A stretch of DNA of 42,945 nt, taken from NCBI GenBank assembly GCA_964645285.1, contig CAZYDR010000017.1, forward strand, positions 1-42,945, written 5' to 3'. The translations under genes were made by a program, and so were the position numbers. Source of the DNA: JAYZAP01 sp964645285 (lineage in GTDB: Bacteria > Pseudomonadota > Alphaproteobacteria > JAAXGF01). The notes under the pieces are model-generated. The model saw only the letters and a list, made by a program, of their open reading frames with translations, was not told the DNA's origin and made no database searches. Position 1 is the first letter of the stretch. Every line of letters starts with the position of its first letter. This document shows, piece after piece, positions 17,201 through 26,247 of the stretch.

Positions 17201-17892
17201 TTGGTCATAGATCAACGCAGTAATCTTTGGGTCGTCGCTCTCATCGCGGTCGCCGCCGAGGCCTGGGGCGTCTACTGGATTCCCCAGCGTGCCCTGGCCG
17301 CTGGCGGCATGACCGGCGGTTGGTCGACCATCGGCCAGTTTCTGGTGCCGCTCATTCTGCTGTCGCCGATTGCCCTGGTGCGGCGTCTGTGGGGCCGGAG
17401 CACCGGCGCCGACGGCGGCTGGCCGCTGCCGGTCTATGTCGGCGACTGGCTCGGCTTGCTGGGCGGCATGATTATAGCCCTGGCCCTGGCCCGTATGAAC
17501 CACGTCCAGCCGGAAGGCGTGTTCGCGCCGATGTTCGCCTATTGCCTCTACGGCACGATCGTGGCCATCGTCATGGCGTTTGTTCTCGGCGATGCGTTCG
17601 GGCGCCGCCGGGGAGCGAGGCCGTTGTCACCATGCTGCCGTGGCTGGTGCTCATGGCCATGGCCTTCATTTTCCCGACCAACACCGCGCTCATGTGGGGC
17701 GCGTCGCGGGTTTCGCCCGGGACGTTTGGTATCGTCATTCTGGCCGAGGTCGTGCTCGGCGTGGTCAGCGCCGCGCTGTGGGCCGGCGAGCCGTTTGGTT
17801 GGCATGAGACCGTGGGCGGCGTCATGATTCTCGCCGCCGGCCTCAGCGAGGCCCTGGTGGTGGCCCGCCAACCGGCGCCGCTCGAGAACTAG
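17201..17892 (+). pseudogene. DMT/EamA-type membrane transporter with a one-base frameshift
   Basis: The first ~137 codons (from TTG 17201) read as hydrophobic transporter sequence (WVVALIAVAAEAWGVYWIP, FLVPLILLSPIALV, GVFAPMFAYCLYGTIVAI). The frame then turns into Arg-rich nonsense near 17600. Membrane sequence resumes in another frame (MLPWLVLMAMAFIFPTNTAL, IVILAEVVLGVVSAAL, GGVMILAAGLSEAL). The total of 692 bases is one short of a 230-codon gene, so a single missing base explains the break. About seven helices are visible, short for a 10-helix EamA carrier. The last 4 bases overlap the stop of the convergent gamma-glutamyltransferase gene. Confidence 0.65.
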
Positions 17893-19598
17893 AACCCGGC
17901 GATGGCCGTGGTCCAGCTTGGGCCGGCGGCTGCTGTCAGAGTGCCGCGCCGGGGGTTGGCCGCCACCGCCGAGACCCGGCCGAAAGTCATGCGGTCCGGG
18001 CGCTCCTCGGCCATGGTGACGTCGTGTCCGGCCTTGGCCAGGCGCTGGCGGACATTTTCCGGAATGCGCCGGTCGACGAACGTGTCGCTGCCTTGGCAGT
18101 GAACCCGCGGGTGATCGACCGCTCGCTGTAGCTTCATGCGGTGATCGACTAGGTTCATAAATGTGTGCAGCACGCCGGTCTCGATGCGGTAGCCGCCCGA
18201 GCCGGAGGCGGCGAAACGCGCCTTGCCGCCCTTGGTGGCGACTACGGCCGGGGCCGCGAAGACAGGCATTTTGCCCGGCGCGATGCTCGCCGGCAGGCCG
18301 GGGCGGGGGTCGAAGTTCTGCATGGCGTTATTGAGGAAGATGCCGACCTCGGGCACGAATACCAGCGACCCGTAGCCTGATCCCAGGCTCATGCAAACCG
18401 ACGCCATATTGCCGAAGTCATCGGCCACGGCGACCTGGGTGGTGCCCGGCCGCCGGGCCTTTGACGGCTCGGCAGCGGCGCCGTCTGATCCCGGATCACC
18501 CGGATCGAAGGCCCAGGGGTCACCGGCCGGGACCGGCCTGTCCATGGCCTTGCGCAAGCGTATCAGCTTGCGCCGGGCGGCGGCGAACGCCGGGTTTGTT
18601 AGACCTTCCACCGGGCTCGCCACGAAGCCGGGATCGCCGTAGTGGGTCATGCTGTCGCTGAACGCCAGGGCCAGGGCCTCGGCCACCAGATGACGATACT
18701 CAAAGCTGTCGGCCCCGTAGGCCCGGAGGTCGTAGTGCTCAAGAATATTGAGCGCCTCATAGGCGACCTGGTCATAGCAGGCGACGTAGTCGTGACCGCG
18801 ATAACGCGACGGCGTCTCGTGCAGGACGCGGACCTTATATTTGGCCAGGTCTTCCGTGGTCAGGATGCCGCCGATGGATTGGATGTGGGCGGCGATGGCT
18901 TTCGCGACCCGGCCCCGGGCAAAGCCGTTGCGGCCCTTGGCGGCGATGGTCTTGAGGGTGCGGGCCAGGGCCCGGGTATTGCGCATGATGCCCACGGAGT
19001 CGTTGAAGTCCGCGACCGGCGGTTTGCCGCCCGGCAGCAAGGCGTCGGCACTGCCGGGAATCGTCTTGATCGGGTCGACCATGGCGGCGATGGACTGGCT
19101 GTCGAACCAGGTGAAGGGGACGCCGTTCTCGGCCGCCTCGATGGCCGGTTCCAGAATCTTGGCGAAGGGCAGCCGGCCGAAGCGACTGTGGGCTTCGAAA
19201 AAGCCGGCGACGGCGCCGGGTACCGCTGGGGCGAGGGCGCCGTGCTTGGCCTTGTCGCCCTTGGTGAAGGGGTGGCCGTAATAGGTCGGCGCGCTGCCGT
19301 CGTCGGGCTCGAACATGTCCGGCGTGGCCGCCAGTGGCGCCCGGCCATAGGCGTCGAACGAGACGAACTTGCCGTAGTAGGCCATCCACACGGAAATATG
19401 AGCGTAGCCGCCAAGCCCGCAGTAAGCCTGTTCGGTAACAAAGGCCGTGAAGGCGGCGGCGGTAATGCCGTCGATGGCGTTGCCGCCGGCCCTCATGACC
19501 CGCACCCCGGCCTCGGCGGACTGGTGGCTGCCCGCGGCGCAGACGCCGCGTTCGGCCTCGACGGTGCTGTGAGTATAAATTCGGTCGCCGGTAATCAT
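17889..19598 (-). CDS. Gamma-glutamyltransferase family protein without signal peptide
   Basis: 569-aa Ntn-hydrolase precursor of the GGT family, which self-cleaves before a Thr and transfers or hydrolyses gamma-glutamyl groups. Early landmarks are SHQSAEAGVRVMRAGGNAID and VPGAVAGFFEAHSRFG. The cleavage region GTTQVAVADDFGNMAS near residue 385 supplies the candidate nucleophile Thr, but the usual TTH is TTQ. The glycine-rich SLGSGYGSLVF and SGSGGYRIET segments follow. The N-terminus (MITGDRIYTHSTVEAERG) has no export signal, unlike periplasmic GGT. A GGGGAGAG ribosome site precedes the ATG. Some relatives act as cephalosporin acylases or on other amides, so true GGT activity is uncertain. Confidence 0.85.
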   Translation of the reverse strand: MITGDRIYTHSTVEAERGVCAAGSHQSAEAGVRVMRAGGNAIDGITAAAFTAFVTEQAYCGLGGYAHISVWMAYYGKFVSFDAYGRAPLAATPDMFEPDDGSAPTYYGHPFTKGDKAKHGALAPAVPGAVAGFFEAHSRFGRLPFAKILEPAIEAAENGVPFTWFDSQSIAAMVDPIKTIPGSADALLPGGKPPVADFNDSVGIMRNTRALARTLKTIAAKGRNGFARGRVAKAIAAHIQSIGGILTTEDLAKYKVRVLHETPSRYRGHDYVACYDQVAYEALNILEHYDLRAYGADSFEYRHLVAEALALAFSDSMTHYGDPGFVASPVEGLTNPAFAAARRKLIRLRKAMDRPVPAGDPWAFDPGDPGSDGAAAEPSKARRPGTTQVAVADDFGNMASVCMSLGSGYGSLVFVPEVGIFLNNAMQNFDPRPGLPASIAPGKMPVFAAPAVVATKGGKARFAASGSGGYRIETGVLHTFMNLVDHRMKLQRAVDHPRVHCQGSDTFVDRRIPENVRQRLAKAGHDVTMAEERPDRMTFGRVSAVAANPRRGTLTAAAGPSWTTAIAGF

Positions 19599-19667
19599 GT
19601 CTCACTCTCCCCAATAAGCGACCGCGATCTTAGCGGCGGGGATGGCTCCGGGCGAGAGAAATGGGCC

Positions 19668-21358
19668 TCAGCGTGCGGCGGTCGCCCTGGGCTTGGGCCG
19701 GGTCTTGCCGAGGGACGACAAGCCCATGGACGGCTTGCCGAAAAGATAACCCTGGTCGTAGATGACGCCGACGTTTTTCAGCAGCTCGGCTTCCTGTTCG
19801 GTCTCGACCATTTCACCGACGGTCTCGATGCCGAGGTCGCGGTGCAGGGTTGCATGGACTTGAGGTAGGCCTTGCCGTTGGGCTCGGTGAAGGCCTCGCG
19901 GACGTAGACCCCGTCGATCTTGACGTAATCCACATCGAGGGCCCGGAGGTACTGGAAGGCAGCGGCGCCAGCGCCGAAATCGTCGAGGCAGATGGTGTGG
20001 CCGAGGTCGCGCAGACTGCCAAGAACACGGTTCACGGCCTCAAGATCATTGATGCGCCAGGATTCGGTCACCTCGAAAAGCAGTTGCTTGCGGATGGCGC
20101 CACAGCCCTTGAGCATGGCCAGGAGCGCATCGACCACCGCCGGTGTTTCGAGTGACCGGGTCGAGAGGTTGACGGCGACACTCAAATGATCGCCGTTGTT
20201 ATGGGCCGCCTGGACCGTGGCGATGACTTTGCGCGTCATGGCGAGGTCGAATTCGCCGATAACGCCGACTTCCTCGGCGAAGGTGATAAACTGGAACGGC
20301 GACGCCTCCTCGCCCATCTTATGGAGCCGCGCCAAGGCCTCGTAATGGTGAACCGCGCGGTCCGACAGACTGACAATGGGCTGGTAAATGGCATCGAACA
20401 GGTTGTCGGCGATGACCCGCTTGAAGGTGGCGATGTCGTAGCGTGTCTGATCCAGCATCTGGCGGTAGCTATCGCCGAGCTCGGTGATGGTGAAGTCGCC
20501 GCGGGCCTCGGAGAACTTGTTGATGGTGTAGAGCAGGGCCTTGGCATTATCGGCGTCCGACAGGCTACCGGAATCGAGCTGGATGGTTGCCGCCGCCGTG
20601 GTCACGACTTCGCCGGTGGCATCGACGTGACGGGCGCTGGCCTCGATGGTGTCGGTCAGCGCCGCCACGTCGAGGGACGCCTCGTGGACCAGGCCCGAAC
20701 TTCTCGGCCTCAATCTGGCTGGCCGAGGTGCCGTCCAGGAAACTGCCCGAAGGTGGGTGATAATATTGTGCAACAAGGCGTCCGTCGCCTTGGCGCCGAG
20801 TCGCGCCCCGAGGGCTTCGAGGCCGCCGAGGTCAAGCAGAGTCATGTCATGGGGCTTGCTGCTGGCGCTCTCGCCGTGGAGCGCCCGGGTCGCGATGTCG
20901 GCAAAGCCGTCCCTGGTCAACAGGCCGGTCTTGTCATCGCGCTCCGCGTCATGGGGCGAGTTTGCCACGGCGCCGAGGCTCGGCGTAGCGAGGGAAAGGA
21001 AAACCCTTTTTTTGGCGCCGGGCAGGTACATGCCGGACATCTCGGCACGCACGACCTCGCCGTCGGCGTGGACGAAATCGACCATAATGAGTCCGAGCCG
21101 GCCCTGGCTTACCGGGGCGGCGAAGGCGGCGCGGACCAGGGTGTGGTCGATTCCGGCGACAAAGTCGAATAGTGGCCGACCGGTCAGACTGGTGGCGGCC
21201 TGGCCGGTCAGCCATGGGGTGGCGCCGTCGGCGAAGGTGATGGTCCCTTCGGAATTAACTTCGAGAAAGGTGTCCGCGGCGGCGAAGGCGAAGGTCACGA
21301 AGCGGTTACGCTCGAAGAAGAGGTCGTTGGTCTCTGCTGTCATTCGCCCGTCGATCAT
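19668..21358 (-). pseudogene. PAS / degenerate GGDEF / EAL signalling protein, frameshifted
   Basis: Likely cyclic-di-GMP phosphodiesterase. A PAS-like N-terminus (residues about 20-120) is followed by a GGDEF-like region without the GGDEF motif. The EAL domain has YQPIVSL...YEALARL, AVNLSTRSL, FEVTES, CLDDFGAGAAAF and VDYVKIDG. The long frame leaves the EAL domain near 19852. Read one base over, it continues LHRDLGIETVGEMVETEQ and DQGYLFGKPSMG and ends at TGA 19668-19670, so one missing base (likely ATGGCA to ATGCA) truncates the domain. A second, compensated disturbance lies at about 20695-20745, where SFLDGTSASQIEAEKFG is readable in another frame. With these repaired the catalytic residues would be complete. 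A GGAGG site lies upstream of ATG 21358. Confidence 0.75.
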
Positions 21359-21449
21359 ATGTGCCGGCGATCCTCCGTAGGCGGCGGATGCCCTGTATTT
21401 GGCTATAACGGCTTATGATGTAGATCGGGTTAACCGCCGGCGCTTATTC

Positions 21450-22454
21450 CTACGGCCCTTCCCACAGGGTCAGCGACTGGCCGATGTCGTCGGCCCTGGC
21501 GCGTTCATAGATATGCTGGCCGAGAACGATATCGCTGATAGCGAAACCGCGGTGCCAGAAGGTGATACGCTCGTCATCGGACTGGCGGCCGGGCTGGTCG
21601 CCGGCGGCGATTTCACCGATCTCCGCGTGGACCATCTCGCGGGTCAGGTCGCCGCTCTCGATCAAGCTGTGGAAAGTGCCGCCCTTGATGCATTGGGCCC
21701 AGTCATCGACCACCATTTTGTCGCAGGCGGTGGCCGGGGCCGGGTCGACCGCCATGATCCAGCCGAAGCTCACCAGCAGGGCGCCGGGCCCTATGGCCGA
21801 GGCGGGCACCAGCACCTCGGGGGTCTCCAGGCGGCTCGCCTCGACCACGATGTGGGCGCCCCAGGCGGCGGCAGCCGCGTTCTCGACCGGGCGGGCAGGG
21901 ATGCCCAGTTCGGCCTCGACTCGCGTCGCCAGGGCGGCTCTGGTCTCGGGCCGGGCGCTGGCGATTCGGACTTCGGTGAGCGCAAAATTGACGGCCACGG
22001 CGGCGATGTTGGAAAACGCCGAGCCCCGCGCCCCGATATGGCCCAGCACCGTGGCGTCCCGGCGCGCCAGATGGCGGGCGCCGACCCCGGTCACCGCCCC
22101 GGTGCGCAGCCAGGTCAGCACCGTGGCATCCATCAGACAGCGCGGTGTGCCGAACCGCGGGTCGTACAATGTCAACATGCCGACTTCCGAAGGCAGGCCG
22201 TGCTTCCAGTTGTCCACGTAGTCGCCGACCACCTTGACCCCGGCGGTGTCCATGGGCCCGGCGTAGCCCGGCAGCACGTTGAAATGGCCGTTGTAGCGAT
22301 CATCCAGATGGATATGGGCTTTCGGCGGCAACACCACGTCGCCCCGGCCATGGGCTTTGAGCCCGGCCTCGACGATCTCGACGACCTCGGCCATGGGCGG
22401 CACCAGGGATACGGCCTGGGCGCGGTCGAGAAACAGGAATTCGACTTTAGGCAT
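21450..22454 (-). CDS. Ornithine cyclodeaminase / mu-crystallin family protein
   Basis: NAD(P)-dependent enzyme of 334 aa. Family members deaminate ornithine to proline or reduce cyclic imino acids. Visible landmarks are a substrate-binding region around LPPKAHIHLDDRYNGHFNVLP, MDTAGVKVVGDYVDN, and DATVLTWLRTGAVTGVGARH. The Rossmann turn is GHIGARGSAFSN, where GAGxQA is more usual, and a late acidic pair occurs in KMVVDDWAQC. It lies 13 bases after the SDR gene on the same strand, so the two are probably co-transcribed. Substrate is not assignable. Confidence 0.82.
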   Translation of the reverse strand: MPKVEFLFLDRAQAVSLVPPMAEVVEIVEAGLKAHGRGDVVLPPKAHIHLDDRYNGHFNVLPGYAGPMDTAGVKVVGDYVDNWKHGLPSEVGMLTLYDPRFGTPRCLMDATVLTWLRTGAVTGVGARHLARRDATVLGHIGARGSAFSNIAAVAVNFALTEVRIASARPETRAALATRVEAELGIPARPVENAAAAAWGAHIVVEASRLETPEVLVPASAIGPGALLVSFGWIMAVDPAPATACDKMVVDDWAQCIKGGTFHSLIESGDLTREMVHAEIGEIAAGDQPGRQSDDERITFWHRGFAISDIVLGQHIYERARADDIGQSLTLWEGP

Positions 22455-22467
22455 TATCCGCCGCCCC

Positions 22468-23219
22468 TCAAATGGCCGTGTAGCCGCCGTCGATGGCGAA
22501 GTCGGCGCCGGTGACGAAGGTGGCCTCGGCGGTCATCAGATAGAGCGCCATGGCGGCGATCTCTTCGGCGCGGCCCAGGCGGGCGAGCAGGTGGCGCTTC
22601 ACGAAGGCCCGGCGCACCTTGGGGTCGGCGAAAAAGCCGGCGACCATGGGGGTGTCGATATAGCCTGGGCTAATGGCGTTGCAGAGGATGCCATAGCCTG
22701 TCTCGGCGCAATGGCGCGCCGCCGACTTGGTCAACAGCCGGACGCCGCCTTTGCTGGCGCAGTAACTCACCGCGTCGCCGGCCCCGACCTGCCCGAGGAT
22801 CGAGGCCAGATTAATAATTGAGCCGCTGCCCTGGCCCTTCATGGCGCGCCCCGCGTGCTTGCAGCCGAGAAACGCGCCATCCAGGTTGATCCCCATGATA
22901 CGGCTCCAGCCCGCCGACGATATCGCCTCGAGATTGTCGTCGTCGGGGGCGATGCCGGCGCTGTTGACCAAGCCGTCGAGGCGTCCGAATTCGGCGGTGA
23001 CGGCGTCGAGGACGCTGACCCGCTGGTTCTCGTTGGTGACGTCGAGGGGCTGAAAGCGGCCGGCGTCGTCAAGTTCGGCGGCCACTGCCTCACCACCCGT
23101 CGGGTCGATATCGGCGAGGTTATCCGGGCGCCCTCGGCGGCGAACAGCCGGGCGCAGGCGGTGCCGATACCGGAAGCGCCGCCGCTGATGACGATGACCT
23201 TGTCCTGAAGGCGGCTCAT
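22468..23219 (-). pseudogene. Short-chain dehydrogenase/reductase with a one-base frameshift
   Basis: From ATG 23219 the frame gives MSRLQDKVIVISGGASGIG (the NAD-binding TGxxxGIG equivalent) and then shifts near 23115-23120. The rest is in another frame: DIDPTGGEAVAAELDD, NSAGIAPDDD, the catalytic Ser of LASILGQ, and YCASKGG (Tyr-x-x-x-Lys), ending VTGADFAIDGGYTAI. The span of 752 bases is one short of a 250-aa gene, so one missing base accounts for the break. All catalytic residues are present once repaired. It starts just after the stop of a related SDR tail, indicating a former tandem pair. Confidence 0.78.
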
Positions 23220-23223
23220 GCGG

Positions 23224-23460
23224 TCATCCCCCATCGATAACGAACTCGGCGCCGGTGGCGAAGCTCGCCTCGCCGCTGGCCATGAACAGGATCATGCCGG
23301 CGATTTCGTCGACCGACCCCATGCGCCCCAGGGGTTTGCCGGCAAGCCAGGTCTGGCGCAGCTCCTCGCGACCGGCGAAAAACGTGTCGAGCATGGGCGT
23401 GTCGATGACGCCGGGATGGAGTGAATTGCAGCGGATCGGGTCGCCCGCCCGGGCGAGACC
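23224..23460 (-). pseudogene. C-terminal fragment of a second SDR
   Basis: About 75 residues, from ARAGDPIRCNSLHPGVIDTP to GAEFVIDGG, match the last third of an SDR. They parallel the tail of the neighbouring gene (NAISPGYIDTPM...GADFAIDGG). The cofactor domain and Tyr-Lys catalytic pair are missing. Upstream the sequence switches abruptly to an unrelated peptidase fragment near 23455-23480. It appears to be a truncated tandem copy of the adjacent SDR. Confidence 0.65.
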
Positions 23461-23469
23461 ATCGGGACG

Positions 23470-23990
23470 GCCTTGGTCAGCACCCACGCCTCGCCGCCGT
23501 GATAGGCGACCAGGACCGCATGAGGCGTGCCCTTGGTGAGGTCGTCGAGGACGACGATGCGGAGCTGGTCGTTGTCCCAACCCAACGTCCGGAGCGACAG
23601 GAACTTGGCGGTGGCGAAATCTTCGCAGTCGCCACTGCGGTCGAAGAACTGGCGCGGCTTCGCCCAATAGTCGGCGCTAGGATAGTTGCCGGCATCGGCC
23701 TTATGAGGAACGTCATTCATGTAGCGGTTGATCTGATCGAGCTGATCCAGCGGATCGGCGCCCCACGGGCCGTCAATGAAGCGATCCTAATGGGTCGCCG
23801 AAACCTCGTGTTTGTAGCGCTCGAGTATGTCGGCCCACTTGGGGAAATAGCGCAAATCCGACGAGCGCACCTCGTCGCTGCCGAACAGATGCGGGGTGTT
23901 CGCGGCATTGACCGGGGCCATGGCGCCAAGTAACGCATTTATGGTTAAAGGATTCCTGAATGAAAGATTTAGAATTCCCTTATTTCTCAA
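23470..23990 (-). pseudogene. Transglutaminase-like cysteine peptidase (BTLCP) fragment with in-frame amber stop
   Basis: From ATG 23990 a short hydrophobic leader is followed by RYFPKWADILERYKHE, then TAG at 23787-23789. The same frame continues DRFIDGPWGADPLDQLDQ and INRYMNDVPHK. The catalytic Cys region is SGDCEDFATAKFLSLRTLGW and the catalytic His is in KGTPHAVLVAYHGGEAW. These features fit the bacterial transglutaminase-like cysteine proteinase family, often linked to secretion or cyclic-di-GMP-controlled adhesion systems. The 3' part is lost where the sequence joins the SDR tail. The product is certainly non-functional as written. Confidence 0.7.
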
Positions 23991-24037
23991 TTAGTTAGGA
24001 GACGATGAAAAAGTCGGGATGAATAGCGCCGAACCCG

Positions 24038-25219
24038 CTAGCCGATGATCGGCAGCTCCCGGGGCGCCCGCTTGGTCAGCATATGGTTGCCGTCTTCGGT
24101 GATGACCACGTTCTCCTCGTGGACGATCATCTTGCCCGGAGCGTATTCCATGCCCGGCTCGATGGTCAGGATCATGCCGGGTTTCAGCACCGTGCCGTCG
24201 CCGGGCCGGTTCGACGGCGGCTCGGTCAGTTGCAGTCCGAGGCCATGGCCGAGACGGCCGACGTTGTTGCCGATGGAACCGGCGGCCTCGAGGACGTTTG
24301 ACTGGGCCCGCCACACGTCGTCGGTGGTGGCGCCGGGCCGGGCCGCCGCCAAGCCTGCTTCGGTGGCCTGCCACACCGCTTCGTGGGTCCGTTTGGCGTC
24401 GTCGGCGACGGTGCCGATGGCGTAATTGCGGTCGAAATCGCAGAAATAGCCCTCAAAGGTCGAGCCGGTGTCGATAAACAGGATATCGCCCTCGCGCAGC
24501 GCCCGGTCGGTGGGGCCGTAGACAATTTGCGACTGGCCGCCGGGGCCCGAGACACCGGGCATGAAGGGGGTGGCGTCGGCGCCGCGCTCGGCGATGTCGA
24601 TGCGTAGCTTGCGGCAGGCGTCGCGCTCGCTGTCGCCGACGGCGAGCTTGTCCGGCAGGGCATTGTAGGCGTCGCTGGCGATTTCGCAGATATGGCGGAC
24701 GCAGGCGATCTCCACATCGGTCTTGACCATGCGGATATCCCACAGGCAGGGTGAGCCGTCGGCGAACTCGAAGCCGGGCAGGCAGTCGCGCAGGGTGTCG
24801 AACTCAATCAGCGGCATTCGCAGCACCATTTCGCGGCCCAGTTCGGCGCCGATGCGGCCGAAGCGGTGGGGCAGGTTGGCCAAAGTGGTGGCCAACAGGG
24901 AGGTGCCGTCATCCTCGGGGCAGGGCGCCTGCCAGCCGCGAATGTCGGTGACGCAGGTCAGTTCCATACCGGGAACCCCGATGTCGGGAATCACCGCTGT
25001 GGGCGCGCCGTCCAAAGGCACCACCAGGAACCAGGGCCGCGTCGGGCTCTCCCAGAACTGGGAATCAAAGCCGCTGAAGTAGCGGATGTTGGGCGGCGCG
25101 GTAACCACCAGGGCGTCGAACTCATAGGCGCGCATGATCGCCTGGGCGCGCGTCAGGCGGCGCTCAAACTCGGCTTGGCCGACACCTCTCGGGGGTGCGG
25201 TCATGGGGCCATCGCTCAC
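24038..25219 (-). CDS. M24 family metallopeptidase (Xaa-Pro aminopeptidase type)
   Basis: 393-aa pita-bread-fold peptidase or related hydrolase, cytoplasmic. The N-terminal creatinase-type domain (residues about 15-165) contains VTAPPNIRYFSGFDSQFW. The C-terminal domain keeps all five metal ligands: Asp in LFIDTGS, Asp in DFDRNYA, His in GHGLGLQ, Glu in TIEPGM and Glu in VHEENVV. GTG 25219 overlaps the stop of the E1-beta gene by GTGA, indicating translational coupling; ATG 25204 is an alternative. The usual activity is removal of an N-terminal residue before proline, but many such orphan members act on modified amino acids or dipeptides. Confidence 0.87.
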   Translation of the reverse strand: MSDGPMTAPPRGVGQAEFERRLTRAQAIMRAYEFDALVVTAPPNIRYFSGFDSQFWESPTRPWFLVVPLDGAPTAVIPDIGVPGMELTCVTDIRGWQAPCPEDDGTSLLATTLANLPHRFGRIGAELGREMVLRMPLIEFDTLRDCLPGFEFADGSPCLWDIRMVKTDVEIACVRHICEIASDAYNALPDKLAVGDSERDACRKLRIDIAERGADATPFMPGVSGPGGQSQIVYGPTDRALREGDILFIDTGSTFEGYFCDFDRNYAIGTVADDAKRTHEAVWQATEAGLAAARPGATTDDVWRAQSNVLEAAGSIGNNVGRLGHGLGLQLTEPPSNRPGDGTVLKPGMILTIEPGMEYAPGKMIVHEENVVITEDGNHMLTKRAPRELPIIG

Positions 25220-26235
25220 TGGCCGTAACCGGCGATATTACGGACTGCCTGGGCGATCTTTTCGGGGCTGGGAATATAGGCGTCCTCGATCTCGGGGGCG
25301 AAGGGCACCGGGGTGTGGGGCGCGGTGACCATCCTGACCGGGGCCTTGAGGGCGCCAAAGGCGTTCTGCGACACCAGGGCGGCGATATCCGTGGCCATAT
25401 TGCAGCGCGGCGGCGACTCGTCGACCACCACTAGGCGGCCGGAGTTTTCGACGCTTTCGATGATCGTGTCCTCGTCGAGCGGCGAGGTGGTGCGCGGGTC
25501 GATGACTTCGCATTCGATGCCCTCGGCGGCCAGGGTTTCGGCCGCCTGCATGGCAAAATGAACCATGCGGGCGAAGGCGACGATGGTCACGCCATCACCG
25601 TCACGCAGGATATTGGCTTCGCCGAAGGGGATTGTGTAGGGCTCCTCGGGGACATCGCCGCGGACTTCATCGTAGAGCACCTTGTGCTCGAAGAAGATCA
25701 CCGGATCGTTGTCGCGGATGGCGCTGATCATCAGTCCCTTGGCGTCGTAGGCCGACGACGGGATGACGCATTTCAGGCCCGGAATATGGGTGAACAGGGG
25801 ATAGAGCGCCTGGGAATGTTGCGCCGCCGCCCGGTAGCCGGCGCCTATCTGGGTGCGGATCACCACCGGGGTGGTCGCCTTGCCGCCGAACATGTAGCGA
25901 AACTTGGCCGCCTGATTGAATATCTGGTCGAAGCAGACCCCCATGAAGTCGACGAACATGAGCTCAGCAATGGGGCGCAGACCGGTGGCCGCCGCGCCGA
26001 CAGCCGCCCCAATGAAGGCCGACTCGCTGATCGGCGTATCGAGCACCCGGTGATCGCCAAACTCGCCGATCAGACCCTTGGTGATGCCGAGATCGCCGCC
26101 CCAGGCATCTTCTTCGCCGGGCGCGCCTTTGCCGCCGGCGATATCCTCGCCCATCATGATGACGGTCTCGTCGCGTGCCATTTCCTGAAAGAAGGCCTCG
26201 CTCAGGGCCTGGCGGTAGCTGATAACGCGAGCCAT
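25216..26235 (-). CDS. acoB: 2-oxoacid (acetoin/pyruvate) dehydrogenase E1 component, beta subunit
   Basis: 339 aa, the beta half of a thiamine-diphosphate E1. With the alpha subunit encoded just upstream it would decarboxylate a 2-oxo acid or cleave acetoin. Landmarks are MGEDIAGGKG, VLDTPISESAFIG (the Glu that activates TPP), RTQIGAGYRAAAQHSQ and VIDPRTTSPLD. The AcoB-like form is suggested by overall size and GEEDAWGGDLG, but pyruvate or branched-chain substrates are not excluded. No E2 or E3 gene is in the window, so the complex would have to be completed elsewhere. It starts 12 bases after the alpha-subunit stop. Confidence 0.85.
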   Translation of the reverse strand: MARVISYRQALSEAFFQEMARDETVIMMGEDIAGGKGAPGEEDAWGGDLGITKGLIGEFGDHRVLDTPISESAFIGAAVGAAATGLRPIAELMFVDFMGVCFDQIFNQAAKFRYMFGGKATTPVVIRTQIGAGYRAAAQHSQALYPLFTHIPGLKCVIPSSAYDAKGLMISAIRDNDPVIFFEHKVLYDEVRGDVPEEPYTIPFGEANILRDGDGVTIVAFARMVHFAMQAAETLAAEGIECEVIDPRTTSPLDEDTIIESVENSGRLVVVDESPPRCNMATDIAALVSQNAFGALKAPVRMVTAPHTPVPFAPEIEDAYIPSPEKIAQAVRNIAGYGQ

Positions 26236-26247
26236 GACAGTGCCCCC

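Noticed and set aside
18642..19868. Open frame of 408 codons on the + strand across the GGT-family gene
   Set aside because: Antisense shadow with no family motif. It also runs across the gap into the EAL gene.
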